Assembly: GCF_031877795.1 (NCBI RefSeq)
Contig: NC_133954.1
Coordinates: forward strand, 9,825,466-9,889,465
Direction of reading: 5' to 3'
From: Strix aluco
Taxonomy: Eukaryota > Chordata > Aves > Strigiformes > Strigidae
DNA: 64,000 nucleotides
In this document: positions 12,462-23,597 of the stretch, piece by piece
Layout of the letters: the number at the start of each line of letters is the position of its first letter
Position numbering within the stretch: position 1 is the first letter of the stretch
Program-made: the position numbers and the translations under genes
Notes under the pieces: generated by a model
Database searches by the model: none
What the model was told of the DNA's origin: nothing
The model's input: the letters and a program-made list of their open reading frames with translations, nothing else

Positions 12462-12795
12462 GAGCCGCGGGGCCGCCGCCCCGCCCCGCGCTCGGCGCTG
12501 CGCGGGCGCGCTGCAAACACGAGCTCTGCCCTGAGAACCCGACCCCGACCCTCCCTGCGCCCCCCCCCGCGCCCACGCGTGGGGCGAAGCCGCGGGAAAG
12601 CGCCGCCCCCCCCCCTCCATCCCTCCCCGTCCCGGGCGGGGACCGAGCTCCGGGCACCCCCCAACCGCCGCCCCCGGGGGAGGGTCCGGCCCGGCCCCCC
12701 GCGCCTGCGCGGTCACGGGGGGGGGGCCCCGGCGCTATGAAAGGGGCCGCGGCCGTGCCCGCCCCAGAGCCGCTTCCCCGCGCCGCTCCCTCACC
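12462..12795 (+). promoter_or_regulatory. ODAD4-CNP intergenic CpG block and CNP promoter
   Basis: Only 334 bp lie between the inferred ODAD4 stop and the CNP start codon, extremely GC-rich with C and G runs. A weak TATA-like element CTATGAAAGG at 12735-12744 sits about 50 bp before the ATG at 12796, so the CNP start site is probably near 12765. No AATAAA or ATTAAA occurs here for ODAD4. High CpG density continues into CNP intron 1 to about 14500, so the island serves the CNP promoter and includes the ODAD4 terminal exon. Confidence 0.5.
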
Positions 12796-15700
12796 ATGGT
12801 AAGCGGGGTCGGGGCCCCCCCGGGCGCTGGGTTTCGTTTCCCGGGTGGGGGGAGGAAGCTCCGGCGTGGCCCGACACGGGGGTGCTGGGCGCGGGGGGGT
12901 GCCCGGGTCGGGGGGTGCAGCCGGGCGCAACCCCGGGGTCCCCGCGGTGCAGCGGCTCCGCCCGGGGGGGTCCCGGGCCGCCCTGGGCACGACCCCCCCG
13001 CCCGATGCCTGGAGCACTCGCTCCCTCCGCGCGAGGCCCCGTCCCTGGGGGGCCCCGGGGCGCGCAGACAAGCGGGGGCTTTGTGGGGCCGGGCCGGGGG
13101 GGTGGCGGGGCTGTGCGGGGCCATTGTCCGGGCCCCCGCCGTGAGCGCGGCCATTGTCCTCCGGGCTGGGCGCGAACAATGCGGGGGGGGGGCGGACATT
13201 GTTCCTTTGTTCGGCGCTGGACAAGCGGCCGCAGTCGCCGCCATCGCCGGCAGCTGCCTGCGGGACCCTGCCCGACCCGACCCTCGGCCCCGAGCGGCTG
13301 CACCCCGTCCGCTCCCTCCCGGGGGGGGCTCGGGGGGGCGCGGGGTCCCCCGCTCTGCTCGGGGGCCCGGCCGGGTTCGGGAGCGGGCGCGGTGCTGGGG
13401 GGCACCGCCCCGGGGTGCTGCGCGACCCTGGGGGCAGGGGGGGCCGGTCCCGGGGTGCTTCGGAACCAAAACCCGCCTCCGCGTTCCCCAATAAGGGGCA
13501 GAAAAGTGAATCCCCTGAACTCGGTGTTTTCTAAGCAACAGCCTCGCCCTGGGCTCGTTTCTCAGCCGTGGGCAACCCCCCCCCCCCCCCCCGGCAAAAC
13601 CTCCTCCAGCATCGCCCGCGGCCACTGGTCACCGGGGCTGGTCACGGCCGGGCGGGGGGGTGGAGGGTCACGCACTGACCCGCGGACCAGCGGCCGCCCC
13701 GCTGAGGCTACTGAGAACCCGCAGAGCTGGAGAAATCCCGCGTCTCCTCCCAGGCCCTGCTGGGAACCGCCCGGGACTCCAGTTCCCGGGGGGGAGCCTG
13801 GGCCAGCGCCGCCCCCCCCTCCCGGCTCACTCGCCGCTGCCGAGCGCGGCCGTCGCGGCTGGTTTCGCTTTCGGGTTCCGCTGCTGGGGGGGGCCGAGGG
13901 TAGCGGCAGCGATCGCACTTGTGCTTCATCCCAAGAGGAGCCCGAACCCCGCCCCGAGCGCTCGGGGCGCTCATGGGGAAATGGCAGGTCCCGGCGCCGC
14001 CCCGGGGGGGGGCTCCGCTCAGGAACAGCCTTTGCTGCGGGGCCGGGGGTCCCTGAGCTCCTGCAGCCCCTTCGCCCTCCCCGCAGCCGCCCCAACCTGC
14101 CGGGACTCCGGTTCCCCGGCGGAGCTCCCCGCCACACGCCGCAGCCTCGCCGTCGAGTAGGACAAGCTGCTGTCGGTGTTCAGAAATAAATTGGGCCCTC
14201 GAAGGGCTCTGCCCGGGCTGCAGCTTCGGCAGCTCGTGGTGCCCGTGAGACCGCGGCTGCTGCCACGTGACGGGGAAAACTTCCCCTTCCCGGTCCGGCC
14301 GCGGGCGCAGCGGGGAGCGGAGCTGCACCTGCGGCCCCTCGGGTCAGGGCCGGGGCCGGGGGGGTGGGACGGGGCGCGGGTCCCCCTGCGGCACCCGCCG
14401 GGGTGGCTGTGGGGTGGTCCTAGCTGAGGTGGGGGACGCGGGGGCAGAGGTGCTCCCCACACCCCCGCTCCTCCCAGCACCGGGGACAGGCGGGCTCCGG
14501 GGGTTGGTAGCCTGCAAAATATTTCCTTCTTGCATTTCAGAACAGAGGCTTCTCAAAGAAGAGTCACACGTTCCTGCCTAAAATATTTAAAAAAATGTCT
14601 GCTCAATCCACGAAAGAAAGACCCGAAAGCTTGCAGTTCCCTTTCCTTGACGATGAAGATACCATCTCCACAGTCAAAGAATCTAAAACCTTCTTTATTT
14701 TACGAGGCCTGCCGGGCAGTGGGAAGTCCACTCTCGCCCAGGCTATTCAGGATCGGTACAAAGATGCCTGCAAGGTCATCTCGGTTGATAGCTATAAAAT
14801 CACCCCTTTAATAAGAAGCACCGTTCCTGAAGAGTATTCAAAGGTGGATGAGGATCTAGTTGACTATTGCAAACGAGACATCAGCGTTATCGTTTTGGAT
14901 GACACTCACCATGAGAGGGAACGACTGGACCAACTCTTTGATATCGCTGACAAATACCGGTACAAAGTCATCTTTGCCGAGCCCAAAACCCAGTGGCGGC
15001 TGGATTGTTCGCAGCTGAAGGAAAAGAACCAGTGGAAACTGTCGGTGGAAGAGCTGAAGAAGATGAAGCCGAGCTTGGAGAAGGAATTCCTACCCATGTA
15101 TTTTGGGTGGTTTTTGAGCAAAAGAAGTTCAGAGATCCTGAGGAAGGCTGGCCAGGCCTTCTTAGATGAGCTTGGAAGTCTCAAAGCCTTCAAAAAGGAG
15201 AGTAAATACTGTATGTATAGAAGTGTCTTACATCTGTTGGTGAAATGTTAACAGTCAGCGAATGGACCGAGCTCAGTCAGCTTCTAAAGTGAATTTCCAG
15301 TGAAGGTTAGCAAGGAGAAGAACTGTTGAAGGCTACTGATCTGTTCCCCATAGCTGACAGAGTTGCTGTTGTAATTAAAAATAAACAAACCAGTTTTTCC
15401 TAAGGAGCCTGTCCAGCTCTGGCGCTGCAGGAGCTGCCTTCGGCCGGCAGCAGCGTTGTGCCGGGGGGCTCAGCATCCCCTGGGCGCTGCCGTGAGCTGG
15501 AGACAAAGGGAGAGACTGAACCACCTCGTCCCCGAGGGGATCGTGCAGTGTCAAGGTTAAGACGAGCCATGATGATACAGAGAAGCTTCTGTTGTCTGTT
15601 ACATCCCCTGTTAGCCCGGGGGGAGGGAGGAGTTTTACCCACCCATCAAGTCCTTTTCAGCAGTTAAAGATGAAACACAAAGGTTGGGGAAGGGACTTAG

Positions 15701-16834
15701 GCTCCTGGGTGACATCAGGGGATCGCGTTTTGATACTGATATTGTTTACTTGTATTTGCAGTTGCTTCCGCTATTGAAGACCCCAAAATAAAAATAGATC
15801 TCACCAGCTACTTCGTGAAGAGGCCGCCCGGGGTCTTACACTGCACCACAAAATACACCGACTTTGGAAAAGCAGCTGGAGCCGAGGAATACGCACAGCA
15901 AGAAGTGAGTATGTGACCCCCGTGACCCCTGTCCTGTCCCGACCCCCCCAGGGGATCCACGAGCTCCCCGGGGGGGGGACACGTGGCTTTGCTGGAGCCG
16001 AGAGGGCAACTGGGGACTGTGGCTACGTCCGTCCACGTGGCCTGTGCAATGGAAAAGTCGTAATTGTGGGGGAGATGGATGTTTTCCAAACAAAATACTC
16101 CTGCCCCCCCCAGCCCCCACTTGCAGCATCATCTCCCATAGCCTGATTTGAACGATGATGAATTTAAGGTATTTACACTTCCAGCTAAATTATTTCAAAA
16201 CAGCTAAGCCCAAGTTAAATATCGCAATTTGTGAAGGAGAGATGTAACCAGCTCCGAATTCATGGAGCAGGAACTTCAGGCGCGACCCTCCAGTCGCACC
16301 CGGCGCCTCCGATGTGCCCGAGCGGGAGCGGCCGAGCCCCCGTCCCGCCTGTGGCTAAAGCTCTGTCCTCCCCCCTCGCAGGCGGTGAAGGCTTCCTACG
16401 GCAAAGGCTTCACCTTGTCCATCTCTGCTCTCTTCATCACCACAAAAACTGTCGGGGCTCGCGTAGAGCTGAGCGAACAGCAGCTGCTGCTGTGGCCTGG
16501 GGACGCCGATAAGATCCTGCCCACCGACAGCCTCCCGCGGGGCAGCCGCGCTCACGTCACCCTCGGCTGCGCCAACAGCGTCGAAGCCGTCCAGACCGGG
16601 CTGGATCTGCTGGAGTTTGTGAAACTGGAAAAGGCAGGGAACAAAGGGGAAGAAGTGGGGGAAATTGGAGGAGGGAAACTGCTGTATTTTGGTAACGGTA
16701 TGTGGATGCTCACCCTTTCTAAAAAGATCGATGTGAAGGCAATATTCTCGGGTTACTATGGAAAAGGAAAACTTGTGCCAACGCAGAGCACCAACAAACG
16801 GGGCTCTGCCTTCAGTTCCTGCACCATCATCTAG
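12796..16834 (+). CDS. CNP: 2',3'-cyclic-nucleotide 3'-phosphodiesterase, 4 exons
   Basis: CNP hydrolyses 2',3'-cyclic nucleotides to 2'-nucleotides and is a membrane-bound protein of oligodendrocyte and Schwann-cell myelin. Exons: 12796-12798 (only the ATG), 14541-15210, 15762-15904, 16382-16834; phases agree, giving 422 aa (mammalian CNP2 is about 421). An N-terminal kinase-like domain carries the P-loop GLPGSGKS at residues 57-64. The 2H phosphoesterase domain carries both HxT motifs, HCTT (251-254) and HVTL (330-333). The C-terminus CTII is a CaaX box for isoprenylation. Two starts are visible: the exon 1 ATG gives the long form with the mitochondrial-type leader [16 protein letters not shown], and an internal ATG at 14595 (residue 20) gives the short form. 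A tandem ATTAAA/AATAAA pair in intron 2 could make a truncated product. Identity is certain; both catalytic histidines are intact. Confidence 0.97.
13576..13592 (+). repeat. Poly-C homopolymer in CNP intron 1
   Basis: A run of 17 cytosines in the GC-rich first intron of CNP. Length in such runs is error-prone in sequencing, and the true tract may differ. Confidence 0.8.
14185..14190 (+). terminator. First downstream AATAAA for ODAD4, inside CNP intron 1
   Basis: This is the first canonical plus-strand poly(A) hexamer after the ODAD4 stop at 12461. It lies 1.7 kb downstream, beyond CNP exon 1 and 351 bp before CNP exon 2. If used, the ODAD4 mRNA would overlap the CNP promoter and first exon. 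It could equally end premature CNP transcripts. The assignment is inference. Confidence 0.35.
15374..15385 (+). terminator. Tandem ATTAAA/AATAAA in CNP intron 2
   Basis: ATTAAA (15374-15379) is followed directly by AATAAA (15380-15385), 164 bp after the exon 2 donor. Reading through that donor gives a stop at 15249-15251 after a short tail, so a composite terminal exon would encode a CNP with the P-loop domain but neither HxT motif. The signal is seen; its use is inferred. Confidence 0.4.
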
Positions 16835-18550
16835 GGCAGGGCAGGGCAGCTGGCTGGGTTGTTTTTAAAAGGCAAGTAACTCCTGTAACCTTTAAAAGTG
16901 TAAAGAGAAATAATTCTACCTTACTAAAGTCAGCCCTTTCGCCAGCCCCTCTGGGGAGAGTTTATTGGCCTCGAACAAGGAAGAAAACAAGCAACTCCTG
17001 ACTGACAAGGGAAAACTGTCCCGTAACTGGTGCCAGTAACTGAAGTGCTGCTGAGTGTATTTTAATGACGTTTTGGAAGAACCAGCCGTGGCGTTCTGCT
17101 TGTTTTCTTCCTCAGAGGAAGATCAACTCTGGCCTTGTAGCGCTTCCCCATGAACCACAATCGTTAGAGCTTTCCCTGTCGGTACGAGCGGTGGCAGAGC
17201 AAAGCCTGGACGGAGCCGCCCCGAGGCCACGCGACGCGTGTGACGCCGCTGCCCCACTCCCGCAGCCGGGGGCTGGGATCAGCCGTTCGGGAGCGGAATT
17301 GCTGGGTCAGACCCGTGGGACCCGCTCGTGGCCCCCCCTGCTCCGGCGGGGCAGGTTCCGGTAGCTCAGCCCACCAGTGGGACCCTGCAGAGCGCAGGGG
17401 GGTCCCCAGCCCCGCGGGCGGCCGGGCTCTGCCCCGCTCACGTTTCCCCTGGGTGGGGGGACGGGCCCCCCTGGCGAGCGGCGCAGGAGCCGGACGGGCT
17501 CTGACAGCGGCCGCGGACTTAAAGGCGACGAGCAAAATCCCAGGAGGGGGATTCGGCTCCAGCCACGTGTCGGGGGGGGGCTGGACCAAGCCCTGTCCAG
17601 GGGCCTTGGCCTGTAGGGAACAATCCTGCCATGGCAGGGAGTGGAAGAGATGAACTAACATCTTTTCCATCTTATTTTATAGAAACTAAAATCGTGTCTG
17701 AAGTACAGAACTGCACTTCATGCAAGATTTTACTACTTTTCTCTAATGCACTTGAATGTTAAGTTAGGGTGGCAGTAACACTGTAATGTAGGACCTAAGT
17801 GGAGGTATCGTAACCGCGTAACTCACGTCTGCTCAAACCTAAACCCTCGGCTGGGACTAGCGCTAACGACCAAGCTCCTGTTGGCCGGAGCTTTACTGAG
17901 CCTCGGCCTGAGCCTCTGCCGGCTGGGGCTGGTCACTGCTTCACCCTAACACAAAGCTCAACTAACAGATCCCGATCAGGACAACCTGAAACTCTGGCTC
18001 AGCCTTTGTGAACTCACAGTGAAATTAATCCCCTGTTAATCCATGTAAATACTGACTGTGCTCGACAAGCGCGTGCTGCGTCTGTCAGGGAGCTGTGGCG
18101 GGAGCCGGCGCTTCCCCTGGGGCTGCTCAGGACAGAGGCCAGGACGGCTCTGGGGCTGCTCTGGGGAGCGCTCGGCAAGTTCACCAACAGAGCCAAACAC
18201 TCCTGCTGTTTCAAAACGATGGATGATAAATTCTTGTTAGAACGTAAAAGAATTATATATACACAGCCCTGTAATCCCCCCTTCCCCTCCCCAGAGGAAC
18301 CCCGGCTGGTTCTGCAGAGGGCGAGTGCCTGATGCTCAGCCTGGGCCTCTCCTTTGTTCCCTCAGAGCTTTAAAACCGCGTTTAGCAGCGCAGGCCCAGG
18401 GCCGCTCCTGGGGGAGTGCGGGAGCGCCCCGACCCCCCGCCCTCCCTGCCCCGGGAACTCCAGCTCCCACCCGGCACCGAAACGCGCAGCTGGAAAATCG
18501 TGTTTCTTTGCCTGTTCAAGAACAACAGTGAGACCGTCGTCATTTAAGTT

Positions 18551-18556
18551 TTTATT
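18551..18556 (-). terminator. Minus-strand AATAAA, possible distal DNAJC7 poly(A) signal
   Basis: TTTATT on the plus strand, only 26 bp from the convergent CNP signal at 18582-18587. If used by DNAJC7 it would mean a 5 kb 3' UTR ending at or within the CNP 3' end. A nearer DNAJC7 signal at 23337-23342 is a better candidate for the main site. Confidence 0.35.
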
Positions 18557-18581
18557 AGTTTGTACATCATATACAGTTTAT

Positions 18582-18587
18582 AATAAA
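18582..18587 (+). terminator. CNP poly(A) signal AATAAA
   Basis: First canonical hexamer downstream of the CNP stop, in a short AT-rich patch. The opposite strand has its own AATAAA at 18551-18556, so the two transcription units may end back to back. Confidence 0.55.
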
Positions 18588-18610
18588 GTAAACCAATTGC
18601 ATATGGTTTT

Positions 18611-21600
18611 GCTTCAGTCTGTGATATTCTTCATATAAACACATCATTATGAATTATGCCTAATGAAGTAAACAACAAATATTCACATTTTTACCATTCA
18701 CATCCTAGAAAGGTTTCAGGGTCCGGGGAGGGACAGTGTCACACCGTGTGAAGCCCGTCTTGGAGAGGACGGCGGGTTTGGCAAAGCGATGGGGACAGCG
18801 ATTGCTCCATGCAATACTCCCTCCCTCCCACGGGAGAGGGGACGAGAAGGTATTTACACTGAGGTAAACATTCAGAATTTCGGTTCAGATAAATACTGCA
18901 GCACGGGCGCGGGCGTCCTCTCCGAGTTGGCTTCACATCAGCGTCTGGTTTTGTCCTGACTGCGCCTGAACGTCGTTACCACAAAGCTGACACACACGCC
19001 ACGAGGGTGCTGGGGCTGCTCTTTCGCACTCAACCCCTCCACCGTTGCTTCACGCGATCCCCTCCTGCGGCGCGGGGAGCAGGGGGGGGTCGCAGGTGGG
19101 GCCGGCCCTGGCAGAACCGCAGAGGCGGCCGCCCCACTCCCGCCGGCTCAGCCCCCCCTCCGTGTCCCAGCCGGTGCCTCTGGGCCCCGCTCACACCCCC
19201 CGTGCCAGAGCCGAGACCCCCGGCCGCTGCTCGAGGGAGGGACGAGCCCGTCCCTGACCCTGCGGGCGCGGGGAAGGGCCAAAGCGTTGCCCAGCATCTG
19301 CCGAAGGGCACAGAAGGGCCCCGGGAAAGCCAGCTGTCCCTCTGCCCTAGGCGAGGGGAGGGGGTACAAGGCACAAATTTAAACGGGATGAAAACCATCC
19401 ACTTGAAGATAAGTGAGTATCTTTAGTTATTACTGAAACTGAGGAAGTCGTTCGGGAAGAGCCAACCACCGCGTGGTCCAAGCGCTTTGTCCCGCGAGCG
19501 GCTGCGGGGGCTCGGCCAGCGCCACGCTCCGGTTCCCGTATCGGAAACCAAACAACAGCACAGCAGCTTGTCCTCTGCACCCCCGCCGGGTACAGAGAGC
19601 TGAGGGACTTGCAAGATCCCAGGGATAATCATAACGGTTGTCTCTAAACACTTTTCTTTCCTCCTCCTTTTTTTTCCCAATTTGCATCAACATATTTACA
19701 AAACAGTCAGACGCCTTTAGCACTAAGGATCCAGCTTTCAGCAACGCTCCCCAGCGGAACCGGGCGCTTCCCTGTGCAGCCAAAACACCGAAGAGCCTGT
19801 CAAAGGGGGCAGCCAGAGGCACCTTAATGGTCTTTACAGCTGATTCCAAGTCCAGGTTCAGCACAGCTGGGAAGGACTCTCAGCACCCCCCGCAGAAGGT
19901 GGAGCTGACACAGCATCAGATTTGTAAAGCAAATCCGCACGCGGCGTCGTGGTCTGGAGGTCGGACCATCGTACGCGCCAGGATCTCCCCACGCCAGCGT
20001 TACCGACGCCTGTTCTCGTTTGTAAAGCACGAAACTGCTTCTGTTTTCATTCAAATGCAACTGCAAATGTCACTGTTTGAAACTACCCCTACAGCAGCTC
20101 AGACACCACAAGTATCATCCGGCAAAAAAACACCAGAGGGAAAGCGCGACAGCCCCACGACTCCTCACAGCCCCACGACTCCTCATCTCCCTGTGACGGC
20201 CACAAGCCCCGACCAGGAGCTCCACTTCCCACGCTCGGCCTGCGAGAGCCGCGCTGCCCCCGCTGCCCCCCGCAGTTCAGAGCTCACCAAGGAAGCCGAC
20301 AGCAGCTCCACCAGGCACCGACCTGCCCCACAGCGACTGCGGCCGCTGCGAGATCCCTCCCTCACACGCCGACCCGCTCTGGCTCTGCCACCCCTGGGCA
20401 CCTTCTCACAGCACCGACCGTTCCCCTCCGCAGAGCCCGGGCAGGAGCTGCGGGGCAGACGCGCAGCCAAGGCCGGTGACGGGGCCGCACGGGGAGTTCT
20501 GCTCACGGGCCTGTCTGGGGGCACGTTTCGGGGTAAAGCATTAAGGCTCTTGCTGTTATGCCAAAAAAGAAACCTTTCAGTAATGACAAAGACTGACTTG
20601 GTTAAAGGGAAGGGCTTTCCCATCGTGCCGAGTTCCTGCGGTGACAGTGACGGGACGAACACGCGTCCGCGTGAGGCTCAAGGGTGCTCCAGGGTGTCAC
20701 CCACGGCAGCCGCCTCCTCACCCCCAGGAGCTTTCCACCACCCAGAGGAAGCGGAGCCCTGACCCCGCTTCGAGCCCCTCGTTCGTTATCTCTGGGCAAC
20801 TCTGGCGCCGAGGGGGGCCGGGGGGTCTGCGCAGCGGCAGCCGCCGCACAAACGGCACCAAAGTTCCCCGCGGCCACGCGCCAAACACGACCCGTGAATA
20901 ACGTTCCGTAACCACCACGTGTGAAAGGCAACGGTTCAAGCAACGCACAGCTAAGCAGAGTTTTCTCAAAGAAACAAGAGCCCCGCGTCTCCGAGCCGCG
21001 CCAGGACACGACGGAGGTTCCAAAGCCACCGTCCCCCGCCCTGCGGCGCCACGGCCGCTGTCCCGGGGGAGCGGAGTCGCCCCAAGCCCAGCGCTCTGCC
21101 GAAGGGAACCCACGTTCGCCTTCGCTTCGAGTCACGTAACACGCTCCTTAGAAAAGTCTTGGCACTCACCATATTAATATTTAACTACATTAAATCATGC
21201 ATTCATGTACAGTTTTATAAATATCTGCTGTGTACATTCTCTCGGAAGAAAAGCCATTCCCCTCCTGTCCTCCGAGGAATGGTCTCATTCGAAGTTTGGA
21301 GAGAAGGAAGCCTGTCGCACTTCACTGCGGGAGGGGGAAATAATAATAAAAACCACTGACAGATGCGGGACGTGTCTCTGCATGGTGATAAAAGACTGAG
21401 AAAAGTCCAAACTGTACAGTAATATCAATACACACAGGACAAGACATGATGAATCCCGAATGCCACACTAAAACAAGTCCTGTAAACTCTGATGTACAAG
21501 TGCCGGGAGAACTGCAGAAGTATCAGTATGCATAGACCAGTATTTCAGTTCCCCAGAATTACCATTTCAGAGTCTGAAAGACGCAAGGACCTCAGTTTGC

Positions 21601-23336
21601 TCGCAGTGCAATCCGGGTAAGTCCATCACGTTACACTGGTGCGAAGGAAGTTTGAATAAACGTTGTAGAGTCTATTTTTGGAAATATCACTCAACATTGG
21701 CTCATTTTAAAAGCTGACTTTTGAGCAAGTTACAAAATACTTTCTTTATTCTGCAGTACTAGAATTTAAGCCCTTAAATCTTCCCTCTACGAAAGCAGAT
21801 TGTCAAAAGTTCTGACAAACGCACCCGCGGGGCCGTAGCGCTCGGCGGCACCACGACACTATTGCAGCCGCCGCCGGGCCGACGCGCCGCGCGGGCCTGG
21901 GACAGCCCTCGGAAGGAAGGAAGACAAAGATGTCAGCGTTCAAAGTAATCGCTTCATGCGATGGATTCATTGCAATTTTTGTTCCTGCAGTAAGAAGTTA
22001 AATCCGATATTATATAAAAGTTAGCGTCAGGCTTCTCTAGGACAGAGTCTTGCACGTATTTCTATGAACACCCATTGTCTCAGCCAAGCCCAACTCAGCC
22101 TCCAAACGCCACTACGCTACCGGGGGCAGCTCCGCACGCTCCGCACACACGGCGCTGCCCAGACTCGGCTCCTCGCTGGTGCTTTCTCCCAAAGCCAACG
22201 CGCTCGCCCAGCTCGGAGCCAGCCCGCGCCACGCGCTGCGCTCCAGCACCCGCCACAGACAGCGCTGAGCCGGAACAAGGCACCTCCTCCGAAAGGTGCT
22301 CCGCTCTCTAAAGAAAAGGGAAGAATTCTGGAAGCAGAGTCCTCTCCCAGCTGAGATCGTGCTGCAACACTACATTTAGGGTGAAAAGTAAAAGAGCGTT
22401 CCCGTTAACGGGCAGGACCCCCAAGCCCAGCCCAGTCCCAGTTCCAGACGGCGGCAGCAGCCCCGGGCTGAGCTCATCCTCCAGCACTTGTCCTGACACC
22501 GTGCGAGAGAAGCAAGCGACAGACCGTCAGTTCAGTTTGACTTTGCATTTTCTTGCTTCTTTGGACTAGTAAATTACTTCTAGTTGAAAACTACTTGACT
22601 AGTTTAACATCTTTGTACAGTTCCTGTAAACATTGAGAGCACACTGCTGCACGCACACAGTAACCGTTTTCAATCATTCACCTGAATTTTACTTTGCATT
22701 TCTTCAGAGCAAGAAAGAGCTCATCCGCGTTATGGATCAGTAACACGAAATCAAACATCAAGCTCAACAAAATCAAGTTTTAGCACAAATATTAAATGCT
22801 TAAGTGGATTAATTAAAAAGAGTACGGTGAAGAAATTCAGCCCAGAGCAAATTCAATATTCCCTTAAACAGGACAATTGTCAGAGTGGAAACACAGAGCC
22901 CTTACTTCGAGCTGCATCACAGGGAACTCTCACATAAGCTGCTCTTTCAAATCCAAAGAAGCATTTCTCCGATACAAAATTGTTAAGCTCACATGTTATC
23001 ATTTCAGTTAATGCCCAAGTGTACTGTTCTGGTAGAACCATGGCAAAAGAAAAAAAAAAAGAAAAAATAAAAGACAGCTGGCAGGTAAAATGCGATTGTA
23101 TCAAACTTGATTGAATCTTGGCAATATTGTCAGAAGATGGAGATAACTTACAAGTCACTACAAACCCCAGCCATGCTGCCACACTGCGCTTTGGAGCCAA
23201 CCAGAACAAACAGGAGATTTACTTCACTCTCTTACAAGTTGAGATTCTGGGAGGACTTCAGGGAAATCCTCTCTGCTGAGGAGCAGGAACAGTCTGAAAG
23301 TATGGGCCAGCATGGAGGGACCAAAAGATTCAAAGC
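18611..23336. other. CNP-DNAJC7 convergent interval or extended DNAJC7 3' UTR
   Basis: No recognisable gene. The flanks (18530-18700 and 21150-23330) are AT-rich and UTR-like, with several TTTATT hexamers that would be minus-strand poly(A) signals (for example in the TTTCTTTATTCTG stretch near 21740-21750). The centre, about 19000-21140, is GC-rich and contains a 374-codon plus-strand open frame (19638-20762) without recognisable domains. The interval is either intergenic or a very long alternative DNAJC7 3' UTR; sequence alone does not decide. Confidence 0.45.
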
Positions 23337-23342
23337 TTTATT
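23337..23342 (-). terminator. Proximal DNAJC7 poly(A) signal
   Basis: Minus-strand AATAAA 256 bp after the DNAJC7 stop codon, in a T-rich (plus-strand) stretch. The predicted 3' UTR also holds an A-rich, C-interrupted tract right after the stop (plus-strand 23561-23597). This is the most economical end for the DNAJC7 mRNA. Confidence 0.6.
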
Positions 23343-23597
23343 TTTTTTTTTTTTAATAAAGTTAACAGTAAAACAAAATTCACAAGCCTTCCCCTCCCCG
23401 AGCTGGTTTCCTCTTCACACACAAAAGCACACAAAACAGAGGTCTCCAACCGAGAAAAATGAAACTGCTCTAAGTACAATGAGACATGATGAAGGAAGGA
23501 GTCTAAGTATGTCCGTATTCAAGGTTAAAATAAGCAGATCAGGTATGTGTGGTTGGTTGATTTGTTTTTGTTTTTTTGTTTTGTTTTTTGTTTTTTT

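Larger units (their letters stand above)
16835..18610 (+). other. CNP: CNP 3' UTR
   Basis: From the CNP stop to the first plus-strand AATAAA (18582-18587), with no ATTAAA or AATAAA between; a weaker GATAAA variant lies at about 18225. The resulting 1.75 kb 3' UTR is a plausible size for this gene. A GC-rich stretch at 17180-17640 contains only shadow open frames. No other gene is seen here. Confidence 0.6.

Noticed and set aside
12214-13491. 425-codon minus-strand frame over the ODAD4-CNP junction, and a 435-codon plus-strand frame at 12882-14189
   Set aside because: Both lie in extreme GC-rich DNA, are low complexity, overlap each other and the CNP first intron, and resemble no known protein.
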